Shown: positions 38,017 through 47,743 of the stretch, one piece after another | Numbering within the stretch: the stretch's first letter is position 1 | Layout of the letters: each line of letters opens with the position of its first letter | Assembly (NCBI RefSeq): GCF_006171285.1 | Contig: NZ_CP040889.1 | Location: 4,092,001-4,156,000 of the forward strand | Length of the DNA: 64,000 bases | DNA from: Leclercia adecarboxylata | Lineage (GTDB): Bacteria; Pseudomonadota; Gammaproteobacteria; Enterobacterales; Enterobacteriaceae | Reading direction: 5' to 3' | The notes under the pieces: model-generated | What the model was told of the DNA's origin: nothing | Seen by the model: the letters and a program-made list of their open reading frames with translations, nothing else | Database searches by the model: none | Program-made: the position numbers and the translations under genes

Positions 38017-39183
38017 TCACGGCAGTGCTTCGAGCTTCAGCCCCGCGCGCTTCGCCGTTTCCGGTAACAGATCCATTGCCGTAACAAACCCATCCGGATC
38101 CAGACAGCGGTTCGCCGCTCTTGCCTGCTTCAGTATCTCCCGATCCCAGTACACGCGCTTACGCTGATCGCCCTCCGTCGTCAGAATGCACTCCATGTCG
38201 CCCTCCAGGGCGCGGTAGCGCCGCCAGCTGTTCGCCGGGATCGAAATAACCGAACGCTCAGGGGCGACAATGCTCACCTCTTCGCCTTCTTCATTCCAGG
38301 TCACCTCCAGCGTGCCCTTGAAGACCATGATCACCTGCACGTCCGGGCAGAGGTGGCGGCCCACCACGTGGTCTGACTTCAGGCGCAGCCACTCAACGGA
38401 GAAGCCGTGCGGGTTAACGATAGCCGGTTCCGCGTGTTTATCCTGGCTAATGCCAAAGCCGATCACCGGGGCGAGCTCGCCGCCGTGGCCCGGCAGCACC
38501 GAATCGAGTAACCCCGCCGCCGACCAGCGACGATCCTCCCCGGTCACCGCCCGCTGGCGCATCTCCTCCACGGAGTAGTGGCGCAGGGCGGCGATTTCGT
38601 GCTCCGGCAGCGGGGTCAGCAGCCCCGCCGGCTCCGGCAGGGTATCCCCCGCATTGACGTCGAGGAGCATATTCTCCTTGCTCAGGTAGAGTCCGTACTC
38701 GCTGGCCGCGGCCAGAATCGACGGATGCCAGATGATCCCCCCGGTGTTATTCCCGCCCAGCACCGTGTAGACCATGCCGCAGGTCTCTTCTTTACTGACG
38801 TTGGTGAAGCCGCGGAAGATCCAGGTCGGGATAGAGAGGATGGCCGGGGCGCTGAACTCGGCTTCGTTTTCGCCGTTGGCTCCCCAGCGAAAGCGCCAGG
38901 TTCCCTCATGGATCAAAAACACTTCGGCGGTGAAGTGCAGGTGCAGGTTATTGGTCACCCCTTTTGGCATCGCCGCCGCGCCGATGTTGAAGCCGTGCGG
39001 TTCCGGGATATTGACCACCTGGGCGGACGACTGGGTCACGCCCGGGCCAATAAAGGAGTAGTTCTGTTTCAGGTGCGAGCCGGGAAGCTTGCAGTCGATA
39101 AAGGCCAGATTGCAGGACACCATATCTTCAGGGGCAACCAGACGGCTGCGGGCCAGTTCCGGGGTAATGTGACGTGCTTTCAT
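38017..39183 (-). CDS. bicupin protein of the catabolic cluster
   Basis: A 388-residue protein with two cupin domains. The first (about 75-145) shows NLHLHFTAEVFLIHEGTWRF, the second (about 265-330) shows VVGRHLCPDVQVIMVFKGTLEV; both retain His and Glu/Asp metal-ligand positions only partly. It resembles gentisate-dioxygenase-like bicupins in layout, but dioxygenase activity is not shown. It is the last gene of a six-gene leftward operon, 11 bases after the aldolase. Confidence 0.75.
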   Translation of the reverse strand: MKARHITPELARSRLVAPEDMVSCNLAFIDCKLPGSHLKQNYSFIGPGVTQSSAQVVNIPEPHGFNIGAAAMPKGVTNNLHLHFTAEVFLIHEGTWRFRWGANGENEAEFSAPAILSIPTWIFRGFTNVSKEETCGMVYTVLGGNNTGGIIWHPSILAAASEYGLYLSKENMLLDVNAGDTLPEPAGLLTPLPEHEIAALRHYSVEEMRQRAVTGEDRRWSAAGLLDSVLPGHGGELAPVIGFGISQDKHAEPAIVNPHGFSVEWLRLKSDHVVGRHLCPDVQVIMVFKGTLEVTWNEEGEEVSIVAPERSVISIPANSWRRYRALEGDMECILTTEGDQRKRVYWDREILKQARAANRCLDPDGFVTAMDLLPETAKRAGLKLEALP

Positions 39184-39194
39184 GTTCTCTCCTG

Positions 39195-39983
39195 TTAATA
39201 GCCTGATGCGCCGGATTTAGGGATCGCGTTGCCGCGCGCCAGGGCGATAGCCTCGCGTGAGGCGCGGCCAAGTTGCATGACATCGTTCGCCGGGGTGACA
39301 AACTGAAAACCTTCGTTGATGCGCCGGGCGGCGGCGTCGCCGGAGGTACAAAAGATCCCGGCGATTTTCTGCCACTGACGACAGCGGCTGACCACCAGCT
39401 CAATGGCGGCCAGCATCTCAGGGTGCTGAGATTCGGCGCTGGCGCTGCCGGTCAGGGTTAACGAGAGATCGTTCGGGCCGATAAACACCCCGTCCAGCCC
39501 CTCGGTGGCGAGGATCGCATCGAGATTAGCCAGCCCGTCGCGGGTTTCGATCATCGCCAGGGTCAGAATTTCATCGTTGGCGTGCTGCGGGTAATCGGCC
39601 CCGCCGTAGAGCAGGCCGCGGGCCGGGCCAAAGGAGCGGTTGCCCAGCGGCGGATAGCGGCAGGCGGCCACAAAGCGCCGGGCCTGTTCCGGGGTGGAGA
39701 TCATCGGGCAGATAATGCCGTAGGCCCCTGCATCCAGCATGCGCATGATCTGCGCCGGGTCGTTATCGGAGACCCGCACCAGCGGCACCGCCGGGGTAGC
39801 GGAGAGCGCCTGCAGCATCGACAGCGCGCTGGCGAAGTCGATCATGCCGTGCTGAAGATCGACGGTGACCGCGTCAAAGCCCTGATGGCCGACGATCTCG
39901 GCGCTGTAGCCCGACGGGATCGCCAGCCAGCCGTTAATAATGGCGCTGCCGTCCGGCATTGCCCTGAGTCTGTTCTTACGCAT
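39195..39983 (-). CDS. HpcH/HpaI-family aldolase
   Basis: Start at 39983 (ribosome binding site AGGAGTG); 262 residues. A class II pyruvate aldolase fold of the HpcH/HpaI family: DAVTVDLQHGMIDF carries the catalytic His, PLVRVSDND the catalytic Arg, and MIETRDGLANLDAI plus GLDGVFIGPNDLS the metal ligands. Such enzymes cleave 4-hydroxy-2-oxo acids to pyruvate and an aldehyde. It overlaps the hydrolase gene by eight bases and so is translationally coupled. The natural substrate is unknown. Confidence 0.88.
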   Translation of the reverse strand: MRKNRLRAMPDGSAIINGWLAIPSGYSAEIVGHQGFDAVTVDLQHGMIDFASALSMLQALSATPAVPLVRVSDNDPAQIMRMLDAGAYGIICPMISTPEQARRFVAACRYPPLGNRSFGPARGLLYGGADYPQHANDEILTLAMIETRDGLANLDAILATEGLDGVFIGPNDLSLTLTGSASAESQHPEMLAAIELVVSRCRQWQKIAGIFCTSGDAAARRINEGFQFVTPANDVMQLGRASREAIALARGNAIPKSGASGY

Positions 39984-40692
39984 GTAAACACTCCTGGATC
40001 CAGTGACGTAGCGGGAGGGCAACCTCGTCGGGCGCTTCGAGCAGGGTGAAATGCCCGGCACAGGCGACGGTAACGTGCTTCACCTGAGGCGCGCTCTGCG
40101 CCACCCGCTGGTGGTGATGAGGCGTGCAGATGGGATCGTGCAGGCCGTTGATAACGATGATGGGGCAGGCGAGGGCGGCCAGCGCCGCGCGATTATCCCG
40201 CCGGGTAATGGCGATCTCGGTCTGGGTGGCGAGGGTATCGAGGCCACTCTCCTCTGCCATCAGACAAATAAGATCCTGCAGGGCCTGGTCATCCACGCGC
40301 GACGGCGCAACGTACTTCGGCCACAGGCTGGCGGAGAGCCAGTTTGTCAGCCCCTGCTGCCGGGCAGCGCGCACCGCCTCGCGGCGGGGAGCGGCATTTT
40401 CTGGCGCATCCGCAAGGGGGTTAACCGACAGCAGCGCCAGCCCGGCAATGCGCCCGGGCGCGTCGGCGACCATCTGTAGCGCCACAATCGCCCCCAGCGA
40501 GAAGCCCGCCAGCAGAAAGCGCGGCGGCAGTTCGCTCAGCAGCGAGCGGGAGGCTTGCGCCGCCGAGGTAGCGTCCGCAAGCGTAATGCACCGCACGTCA
40601 GAGACCTTGAGCCTGTCGAGCACCGGCTGCCAGAGGCGCGGGTTACAGAGCGTGCCGCCGATCAGCACCAGCGGCAGGGCGTGATTATCCAT
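39976..40692 (-). CDS. alpha/beta hydrolase
   Basis: A 238-residue cytoplasmic hydrolase with nucleophile elbow GFSLGA, acid in INGLHDPICTP and general-base His in ACAGHFTLLE. Such enzymes hydrolyse esters, lactones or C-C bonds. It sits between the SDR and aldolase genes, so it may open a lactone or ester intermediate of the pathway. Confidence 0.85.
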   Translation of the reverse strand: MDNHALPLVLIGGTLCNPRLWQPVLDRLKVSDVRCITLADATSAAQASRSLLSELPPRFLLAGFSLGAIVALQMVADAPGRIAGLALLSVNPLADAPENAAPRREAVRAARQQGLTNWLSASLWPKYVAPSRVDDQALQDLICLMAEESGLDTLATQTEIAITRRDNRAALAALACPIIVINGLHDPICTPHHHQRVAQSAPQVKHVTVACAGHFTLLEAPDEVALPLRHWIQECLHA

Positions 40693-40700
40693 ATGTCTCC

Positions 40701-41465
40701 TCAGGTTGCGGTCCAGCCGCCGTCGACCATCAGCGCGCTGCCGGTGATCATCCCTGCGGCACCGGAGGCGAGAAACACCACCGGACCCATCACGTCCTCC
40801 ACCGTGCCGGTGCGTCCGAGCTTGATGTTCTCCAGTACGTAGCGGCGAAAGTCGGGGTCAGCCAGCGACGAGGCGGTTAGCGCCGTCTCAATAAAGGTCG
40901 GGCAGAGGGTGTTGACCCGGATCCCGTCCTCGCCCAGCTCCAGCGCCATGGCTTTGGTTAACCCTTCCAGCGCAAATTTCGACGCGCAGTAGACGCTGCG
41001 CTTCGGGCCACCGACGTGGCCCATCTGCGAGGAGATGTGGATGATGGAACCCGCAATGCGCGCCTCGCGCATCCGGGCCGCTACCCGCTGGCTGACAAAA
41101 AAGGTGGCCCGCAGGTTGATCGCCATGACCGCATCGAAGTTCGCCTCGCTGACCGCCAGAAACGGCTCGTGGCGTGCCAGTCCGGCGCTGTTCACCAGAA
41201 TATCGAATGCGGGCAGGGCATCGGTTACGGCCTCAACCTGGGCGACATCGGTGATATCCAGCACCACTGGATGCAGGCGCAGATCGCGCTCGGCGGCGAG
41301 GGTTGTGGCCGCCTCCAGCGTCTGGCGATCCCGGGCGGCGATCCATACCTGCGCCCCGGCATGGGCCAGCGCGACGGCGCAGGCGAACCCCAGCCCTCTG
41401 GAGCCGCCCGTCACCAGGGCACGCTTGCCGTGCAGGCTAAAGGAGGGCATCTGAGGAAAGGTCAT
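40701..41465 (-). CDS. short-chain dehydrogenase/reductase
   Basis: A 254-residue SDR of the classical type: coenzyme motif TGGSRGLGFA near residue 19, NSAG, catalytic Ser in IHISSQMG and the YCASK pair, and the GSALMVDGG end. It oxidises a secondary alcohol with NAD(P). In the R-2,3-dihydroxypropanesulfonate pathway, HisD-like HpsN is accompanied by another dehydrogenase, but no sulfonate lyase is nearby here. Confidence 0.9.
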   Translation of the reverse strand: MTFPQMPSFSLHGKRALVTGGSRGLGFACAVALAHAGAQVWIAARDRQTLEAATTLAAERDLRLHPVVLDITDVAQVEAVTDALPAFDILVNSAGLARHEPFLAVSEANFDAVMAINLRATFFVSQRVAARMREARIAGSIIHISSQMGHVGGPKRSVYCASKFALEGLTKAMALELGEDGIRVNTLCPTFIETALTASSLADPDFRRYVLENIKLGRTGTVEDVMGPVVFLASGAAGMITGSALMVDGGWTAT

Positions 41466-41468
41466 GGC

Positions 41469-42791
41469 TTATACCTTCTCTCTGACCGGCGCAGGGGTGG
41501 CGTAAGGCACCTCCACCTGACCGTAGCGGCGCACGCGGATATTGGCCTGCTCGGCGTGACCGGCGAAGCCTTCCAGCAGGGACAGGCGCGAGCAGTAGCT
41601 GCCGATCTCGGCGGTGGCCTCGTCGCTGAGCACCTTCTGCCAGGTACAGGTTTTCATGAATTTGCCCACCCACAGACCGCCGGTGTAGCGCGCCGCTTTT
41701 TGCGTCGGCAGGGTGTGGTTGGTGCCGATCACCTTGTCGCCGTAGGCCACGTTGGTGCGCGGGCCGAGGAACAGCGCGCCGAAGTTGGTCATGTTGGCGA
41801 GGAACCAGTCGTCGCGGTTAGTCATCACCTGCACATGCTCGGAGGCGATGCGGTCGGCTTCGGCGAGCATTTCGTCGTAGCTGTCGCAAACGATGATCTC
41901 CCCGTAGTCGTGCCAGGCCTGACGGGCGATGTCGGCGGTGGGCAGTTTTTCCAGCAGGCGCTCGATCTCCCGCAGCGTCTCTTTGGCAAGCGCCATCGAG
42001 TTGGTCAGCAGAATGGCGGGGGTGGTGACGCCGTGCTCGGCCTGCCCCAGCAGGTCGGTGGCGCACATTTCAGCATCCACGGTGTCGTCGGCAATCACCA
42101 GCGTCTCGGTCGGACCGGCAAAGAGATCGATCCCCACCCGGCCAAACAGCTGACGTTTGGCCTCCGCCACAAAGGCGTTGCCGGGGCCGACCAGCATATC
42201 CACCGGAGCCAGCGAATCGGTGCCGAGCGCCATCGCGCCGATGGCCTGGATGCCGCCTAAGGCGTAGATCTCAGTGGCCCCGGCCATTTTTTGCGCCGCC
42301 ACAATAGCAGGGGCAGGCTCGCCGCCGAACGGCGGGGCACAGCTGACGATGCGCGAGCAGCCCGCCACGTTGGCGGTGATAATCGACATATGCGCCGAGG
42401 CCAGCAGGGGATATTTCCCGCCAGGGACATAACAACCCACCGCATTAATAGGAATGTTTTTATGCCCGAGAATCACGCCCGGACGGGTTTCAATTTCCAG
42501 ATCGAGCAGACAGCCTTTTTGCGCCCGGGCGAAATTAAATACCTGTTCCTGAGCGAATTCGATATCGTGAATATCCTGGCGGCTCAGTTTATTGATACAG
42601 GCATTAATTTCCGCGTCGCTCAGACGATAATCCTGTCGATCGTAGCGGTCGAACTTAACCGATAATTCGCGAATGGCTTTATTTCCGCGTTTTTCAATAT
42701 CCGCCAGAATAAGCTCCACCGTTTCCCTTATTTGTCGCTGTGCATCCTGACGTTCCTGAACCGGTTTACTGGTTTTAAGCATATAAGCCAC
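41469..42791 (-). CDS. HisD-like zinc dehydrogenase (copy 1)
   Basis: A 440-residue member of the histidinol dehydrogenase superfamily, of the HpsN (sulfopropanediol 3-dehydrogenase) branch rather than true HisD. All catalytic positions are kept: QAEHG zinc ligands, the SEHVQ Glu-His pair, Asp in [15 protein letters not shown] and the last His in [10 protein letters not shown]. These enzymes oxidise primary alcohols to acids in two NAD-dependent steps. It starts 74 bases after the MFS gene and is three bases from the SDR gene. ATG at residue 4 is an alternative start. Confidence 0.87.
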   Translation of the reverse strand: MAYMLKTSKPVQERQDAQRQIRETVELILADIEKRGNKAIRELSVKFDRYDRQDYRLSDAEINACINKLSRQDIHDIEFAQEQVFNFARAQKGCLLDLEIETRPGVILGHKNIPINAVGCYVPGGKYPLLASAHMSIITANVAGCSRIVSCAPPFGGEPAPAIVAAQKMAGATEIYALGGIQAIGAMALGTDSLAPVDMLVGPGNAFVAEAKRQLFGRVGIDLFAGPTETLVIADDTVDAEMCATDLLGQAEHGVTTPAILLTNSMALAKETLREIERLLEKLPTADIARQAWHDYGEIIVCDSYDEMLAEADRIASEHVQVMTNRDDWFLANMTNFGALFLGPRTNVAYGDKVIGTNHTLPTQKAARYTGGLWVGKFMKTCTWQKVLSDEATAEIGSYCSRLSLLEGFAGHAEQANIRVRRYGQVEVPYATPAPVREKV

Positions 42792-42865
42792 AATATCGTC
42801 CTCGCATAGTTAAGATGATGACTGTCCTCCCGGCAGGCCGGGATAAATGTATGGGTGTTTAAAAA

Positions 42866-44104
42866 TTACTGGTCGCGCGCGGGCGCGAGTGGACCGTTAA
42901 TAGATAATTCCGCAGACGCAGGCATTTTACGGTTATTCACCCAGCGCACGGAGAGCGGGGTGACAATCGCCGCCACAACCGACAGGCCAGCAATAAACAG
43001 ATAGCCGGACGAGAGGTTAATGTGCTGCATCATCACCCCCATGATCACCGGCCCGGCAAACATCCCGCAGGAGTAGATGGTCTGGAACAGACCCATGCGC
43101 GTGGATTGCTCATCGGAGGTGGTGTTGACCACGCTCAGGGACATAAAGGCCGCAAACGCCATCCCGAAGGAGAAGCCGGCCAGCGCCTGCAGCAGATAGA
43201 TGACATACAGATTGCTGGTGAAGGGGATGCCAAAGGTCGACACCACCTGCAGCACAATGCCCAGCACCGCCGTCTTCAACAGCCCCAGGCGCGGGTAAAA
43301 GAGGCTGCTGCACAGGGCGATGGCCAGGGCGTAGAAGATGAGATGGATGTTGCTCAGCAACGTTAAGATCCCGGCACGCCCGCCTAACTGCTCGGCGTAG
43401 ATCGGCGTCAGCGTATCGCGGGTGGCAAAAGGCACCAGGATGACGAGGGTCGCCAGAATACCAATCAGCCACACCGAGCGGTCGGCCAACTGCTGGCGGG
43501 CCCCGGCGATACAGGCTTTCAGGGTCGGGGCTTTCACCGGGTCATGCACATCCCGGATGCGGGTGGTGAGGAACAGCGCCACCAGCGCCGAGACGCAGGA
43601 GACGAAAAATGCGATGTTGTTCTCAAAATAGTGAATCAACAGACCGCCGATGCAGTTGCCGAGAAATACCCCAAGCGGGCCCGCCAGCGCCAGGAAGGCC
43701 ACCGCGGCTGGGGCGTCTTTGCGGTCAAAGTAGCGCATAAACAGGATGTTGTAGAGCACCCAGGTGGCGGCGGTGACGCCGTCAGCCGCTTTGGCCAGGT
43801 ACAGGGTGATGGCATTCGGCTCCAGCCAGGCCAGCGGCCAGGCGATAATCGGCAGCACCAGCGCGGCCTGGATAAAGATTTTTCGACTCTTCACCACGTC
43901 GGAAATAATCCCCAGCGGGAAGCGGATCAGCAGGGTGGCGAGGCCGCTGGCCCCCATGATGATCCCCATCACCTGCGGCTCCATCCCCTGATTGATCATC
44001 ATCGGGGCCAGAAACGCATCAATGCTGTGAATACAGATAAAAAACAACACGCTGATGATAAAAAACAGCCGGGCTTCAGGTCGGCGTAACAGTGCTCGAA
44101 ACAT
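42866..44104 (-). CDS. MFS transporter of the catabolic cluster
   Basis: Start at 44104 (ribosome binding site AGAGG), 412 residues, about 12 transmembrane segments, with the MFS loop 2-3 motif in the form FPLGIISDVVKSRK. The preceding open stretch lacks a ribosome binding site. It is first in the leftward operon and should import the substrate. Family members of this kind (DHA-like) are not specific enough to name the compound. Confidence 0.87.
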   Translation of the reverse strand: MFRALLRRPEARLFFIISVLFFICIHSIDAFLAPMMINQGMEPQVMGIIMGASGLATLLIRFPLGIISDVVKSRKIFIQAALVLPIIAWPLAWLEPNAITLYLAKAADGVTAATWVLYNILFMRYFDRKDAPAAVAFLALAGPLGVFLGNCIGGLLIHYFENNIAFFVSCVSALVALFLTTRIRDVHDPVKAPTLKACIAGARQQLADRSVWLIGILATLVILVPFATRDTLTPIYAEQLGGRAGILTLLSNIHLIFYALAIALCSSLFYPRLGLLKTAVLGIVLQVVSTFGIPFTSNLYVIYLLQALAGFSFGMAFAAFMSLSVVNTTSDEQSTRMGLFQTIYSCGMFAGPVIMGVMMQHINLSSGYLFIAGLSVVAAIVTPLSVRWVNNRKMPASAELSINGPLAPARDQ

Positions 44105-44222
44105 GGTTGTGAACCTCTTAAGAATTAATGGGTTATAACCAGCCAAGTACAACGTTTACCGGCTCAATCCTTTTGGATACTGCCCAATCTGCCCGGTACA
44201 ATTGACGGTGTGAAAACTGCGC

Positions 44223-44236
44223 TGCATACGTATTCA
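44223..44236. promoter_or_regulatory. LacI-family operator candidate, distal copy
   Basis: TGCATACGTATTCA, a 14-base palindrome with one mismatch, near the likely -35 region of the leftward operon. It shares TGCATACG.AT.CA with the second copy 90 bases away. Confidence 0.62.
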
Positions 44237-44312
44237 AAAATTGAAGTTACGAAAAGGTTTCAATTTTGTAAAGGTCGTTTGTCACCATTGTGAAAAAAAT
44301 AATTTAGGCTGT

Positions 44313-44326
44313 TGCATACGCATGCA
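44313..44326. promoter_or_regulatory. LacI-family operator candidate, proximal copy
   Basis: TGCATACGCATGCA inside the longer dyad TTGCAT-ACGC-ATGCAA. It lies just downstream of a TTGTCA/TAATTT promoter candidate (44279-44305) for the regulator gene, so it could mediate autorepression. Confidence 0.62.
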
Positions 44327-44433
44327 AACATGGTGTAAGTATAAAAAGTACCCGCTTCCTGCGGCGCGGTGACAGGGGAATGACCTGCCACAGACGCCGG
44401 TTCGGGAAGCGTCAGGGATAAGGAACACGGGTA

Positions 44434-45504
44434 ATGAAACGTAAGACTTTTACAGCGGTGACCTCGCAACAGGTGGCACAGCTGGCGGGAGTATCACAGT
44501 CGGCGGTGTCCCGCACCTTCACGCCGGGCGCCAGCATCTCACCGGCAACGCGTGAGAAGGTGCTGAAGGCTGCGCGGGAGCTGGGCTACCGACCCAACGC
44601 CATCGCCCGCTCGCTCAACACGGCCCGATCCCGCATCATCGGGGTGGTGATCTCCTATTTTGATAACCAGTTTTACCCGCAGGTGCTTGAGGCGCTGGCG
44701 CAAAAGCTGGATACCCTTAACTATCACCTGCTGCTGTTCGTGGGCGATCGTGACGGCAATGTGGATCGCATTTTCGACCAGATCATGCAGTACCGGGTGG
44801 ACGGCATCGTGCTTGCCTCGGTCACGCTGTCGCTGGATCTCTCCCAGGAGTGCCTGGCCGCCGGGATCCCGGTGGTGCTGTTTAACCGCAGCGAAGAGAG
44901 CGGAATGGCCTCGAGCGTCAACAGCAATAACGAAGCGGCCTCCCGCCAGATTGCCGAGTTTTTACTGGCGGCAGGGCATAAGCGTTTTGCCTACGTGGGC
45001 GGCGTGGCGGACTCGTCGGTGAATATTGCCCGCCAGCGCGGGTATCAGCAGGCCCTGCAGGAGCAGGGGATCGACGATATTCGGGTGGTGAACGGCAACT
45101 ACGATGCCCAGGAAACTGCCCGCGCGGCCTACGCGCTCTTCTCCACGTCGCCCGCGCCGGACGCCATTTTTGTCGCCAATGACCATATGGCGGTGATCGT
45201 TATGGACGTGGCGCGCTACGAGTTTGGCCTGCGCATCCCGGAGGATGTCTCGGTGGTGGGATACGACGATATCGGCCCGTCCGGCTGGGCCTCCTACGCC
45301 CTAACCTCCGCGTCGCAGCCGGTTGAAGAGATGGTCAGCGCTACGGTGGAGTTACTGATGAAGCAGATCGACAGCGGCACTATCGAACCTGAACAAATTA
45401 CCGTGCCGGGCAAGCTGGTGGTACGCCACTCTGCGCGCCGACCGCATACGGGTGCCCTCGACGCAGAGGGTTATGACATGTTCCAGACGCAGGAGGACAA
45501 ATGA
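44434..45504 (+). CDS. LacI-family transcriptional repressor
   Basis: A 356-residue LacI/GalR regulator: helix-turn-helix in the first 60 residues (TSQQVAQLAGVSQSAVSRTF, hinge PNAIARSLNTARS) and a periplasmic-binding-protein-like effector domain. It is divergent from the MFS operon, with two TGCATACG-type operators in the 330-base gap, and its stop overlaps the start of the next gene (ATGA). It most likely responds to the substrate or an intermediate of the cluster. Confidence 0.92.
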   Translation: MKRKTFTAVTSQQVAQLAGVSQSAVSRTFTPGASISPATREKVLKAARELGYRPNAIARSLNTARSRIIGVVISYFDNQFYPQVLEALAQKLDTLNYHLLLFVGDRDGNVDRIFDQIMQYRVDGIVLASVTLSLDLSQECLAAGIPVVLFNRSEESGMASSVNSNNEAASRQIAEFLLAAGHKRFAYVGGVADSSVNIARQRGYQQALQEQGIDDIRVVNGNYDAQETARAAYALFSTSPAPDAIFVANDHMAVIVMDVARYEFGLRIPEDVSVVGYDDIGPSGWASYALTSASQPVEEMVSATVELLMKQIDSGTIEPEQITVPGKLVVRHSARRPHTGALDAEGYDMFQTQEDK

Positions 45505-46472
45505 GCAGATTGCCGGGCTTCAGCCCCCAGTTCGATTCCATTCAACAGTTTATTCTCACCCTGACTCATGTGGTCTGGGAGCAAAAAGATATCGGCCAGC
45601 TCGCCGACTTTTACGCCTCGCCGGTGGTCTTTATCACCCCGGAAAAGCAACTGACCGACCTGCAGCAGTTTATGCGCCTGACCCTCGAGGCGATGCACAG
45701 CTTTCCCCAGCGCACCGTGCTGACGGAAGACATTCTGGCGACCGAGAATCCAGGCAATGAGTACTACGCCGCCCAGCGCACCATCGCCTGCATCCGCCAC
45801 ATGGGCGAAGGCTTTTTCGGTGCCCCCAGCGGCAAAACCCTCTGGGTGCGCACCTGGGCCGACCGCATCTGCGCCGACGGCGCGGTGCGCCAGGAGTGGC
45901 TCCTGCAGGACCGGGCGGCGATTGTCGCCCAGCTCGGCTTAAACGTGCAGGCGTTCGCGCGCAATCTGGCGGTGATGCAGGAGCAGCTCGGCATTACCCC
46001 TGCCACCGCAGAAACGCTCGACGCCCGCTGGGCGGGTGGCCCGGACGGGGATGACGTTGAGGGGCCGATTGCCGGGGTGGTGGAGCGCTATCTGACCATG
46101 TGGGCCGGGGGCAACAGCGGCACCGTGCCGGGGCTGTACCATCCTGCCGCCACCCTCTATGCTCCGGGCCACTGCAGCGGCACGGGAGAGCAGGAGATCG
46201 CCGCGCTGCTGTCGGGCTACCGGGCGTCATTCGCCGACAGCGAAGTGCAGCTGCACCACCTGATCGTGCGTCGGGATCCTGGCGAGCCGGTGCGCATCTC
46301 CCTGCGCTGGTCGCTCCTGACCTGGCACGACGGCTACGGTAAATTTGGCGTGCCGACCCGTAAACCGGTGTCGATTACCGGTATCAGCCAGCTTGAACTG
46401 CGCGATGGGTTAATTATTCGCGAATATCTTGGTATTGATGAATTAGCTATCTGGTCGCAAATCGTGAATTAA
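45501..46472 (+). CDS. double-domain NTF2/SnoaL-like protein (copy 1)
   Basis: A 323-residue protein with two NTF2-like halves (about 10-160 and 180-320), each shaped like SnoaL-type cyclases or isomerases (THVVWEQKDIGQLADFYAS; then VERYLTMWAGGNSGTVPGLYH). Start and stop overlap the lacI gene, so it is cotranscribed with the repressor. SnoaL-like domains catalyse aldol, dehydration or isomerisation chemistry, but many are not enzymes. Not recognised in more detail. A terminator follows. Confidence 0.72.
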   Translation: MSRLPGFSPQFDSIQQFILTLTHVVWEQKDIGQLADFYASPVVFITPEKQLTDLQQFMRLTLEAMHSFPQRTVLTEDILATENPGNEYYAAQRTIACIRHMGEGFFGAPSGKTLWVRTWADRICADGAVRQEWLLQDRAAIVAQLGLNVQAFARNLAVMQEQLGITPATAETLDARWAGGPDGDDVEGPIAGVVERYLTMWAGGNSGTVPGLYHPAATLYAPGHCSGTGEQEIAALLSGYRASFADSEVQLHHLIVRRDPGEPVRISLRWSLLTWHDGYGKFGVPTRKPVSITGISQLELRDGLIIREYLGIDELAIWSQIVN

Positions 46473-46500
46473 GCGGAGGTTCGCCTCCGTTATATTTTTT
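46473..46500 (+). terminator. terminator behind the first NTF2-like gene
   Basis: Stem CGGAGG-TTCG-CCTCCG with a very stable UUCG tetraloop, then TTATATTTTTT. It separates the regulator-NTF2 unit from the next three genes, which may have their own promoter in 46503-46603. Confidence 0.8.
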
Positions 46501-46603
46501 CTCTGAAACGTTTTTAAATCCGCCGCAATAAATATTGCGGCTCCATTCTCCATCCATTCCGGGTGCGGGATCGTATTGTCTGAAAACAGAAGCAGGGGTT
46601 CAT

Positions 46604-47743
46604 ATGTCTTCCACTGAAGCAACGAATAAAGCACCAGCCGTACCTGAAAAAAACAATAAGCCCACCCGTGATGAACCGGTATTACAGGTTGAACGTCGCG
46701 ACTTTATTGATTTAGTGCCGGAGAAACGTCCCCGCGCGCAATCATTACGCGGGTTCGATGAGTGTTATACCGATATTGTCGATTATATCGTTCGCTGCAC
46801 CCATAAAATATGGGATGAACGCGACGTGGGATTAATTTACACCCACTATACCCACAACTGCGTTTTATATAACGCGCTCGGCACGCTCTATACCCGCGAG
46901 CAGGTGGTGCAGGATACGCTCCAGCGTCTGGTGGCCTTCCCGGAACGTCGCGGCATGGCAACGCAGGTGATCTGGAACGGTAACGACGTGGACGGTTTCT
47001 ATACCTCGCACCTGGTGACCGGCAGCGGGCGTCACACCCAGTTCAGCCACCTTGGCAAACCGACCAACCGCACCTTTGTCACCCGCACCGTGGCTGACTG
47101 CATGATCCACGAGAACAAGATCTACCGTGAGTGGGTGGTGAGCGACAACATGTCCCTGATGAAGCAGCTGGGGCTGAACACCGACGAAATCGCTTACAAC
47201 ATGGCGAAAGAGCAGTTCGACAAGGGTTTTCGCGTCACCGACATCGGCGAAAACGGCCGCATGCTGGGCCAGTATCCGCCGGAGATGGTCTGCGATGTCT
47301 CCATTGCCCATACCGACACCGAAGAGCAGTGCCTGCGCTGGATGCACGAAATCTACAACCGCCGCATGCTCGGCAAAATCAAGGAAGTGTACGCGCCAAA
47401 CGTCCAGTGGCACGGTCCGCTGATGAAAGAGCTGTACGGCACGGCGTCGGTGACCCACCAGACGCTGGCCCTGATCGGCATGATCCCCGATGGCGCCTGG
47501 CTGCCGCAGCATATCTGCTCCAATCCGTGCGAGGAAGGCGGCACCAAGGTGGCGATTCGCTGGATCATCGAGGGCCATCATCTGGGCTACGGCGAGCTGG
47601 GTAAACCGACCGGGGAACGCCTGTTCGTGATGGGGATGTCTCACTACCACATTATCAACGGCAAAATTGTCGACGAGTGGGTGATTTACGATCATCTGGC
47701 GCTGCTGGCACAAATCAAACTGGGTCAAATGGAGGAAGCATAA
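46604..47743 (+). CDS. double-domain NTF2/SnoaL-like protein (copy 2)
   Basis: Start at 46604 (AGGGGT upstream); 379 residues. After a polar N terminus come two NTF2-like domains (about 60-200 and 225-370), with CTHKIWDERDVGLIYTHYTH and EQCLRWMHEIYNRRMLGKIK as matching helices and a Trp/His-rich pocket. It is a paralogue of copy 1. Its stop overlaps the next start by one base (TAATG), showing coupling with the second HisD-like gene. The activity is unknown. Confidence 0.72.
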   Translation: MSSTEATNKAPAVPEKNNKPTRDEPVLQVERRDFIDLVPEKRPRAQSLRGFDECYTDIVDYIVRCTHKIWDERDVGLIYTHYTHNCVLYNALGTLYTREQVVQDTLQRLVAFPERRGMATQVIWNGNDVDGFYTSHLVTGSGRHTQFSHLGKPTNRTFVTRTVADCMIHENKIYREWVVSDNMSLMKQLGLNTDEIAYNMAKEQFDKGFRVTDIGENGRMLGQYPPEMVCDVSIAHTDTEEQCLRWMHEIYNRRMLGKIKEVYAPNVQWHGPLMKELYGTASVTHQTLALIGMIPDGAWLPQHICSNPCEEGGTKVAIRWIIEGHHLGYGELGKPTGERLFVMGMSHYHIINGKIVDEWVIYDHLALLAQIKLGQMEEA

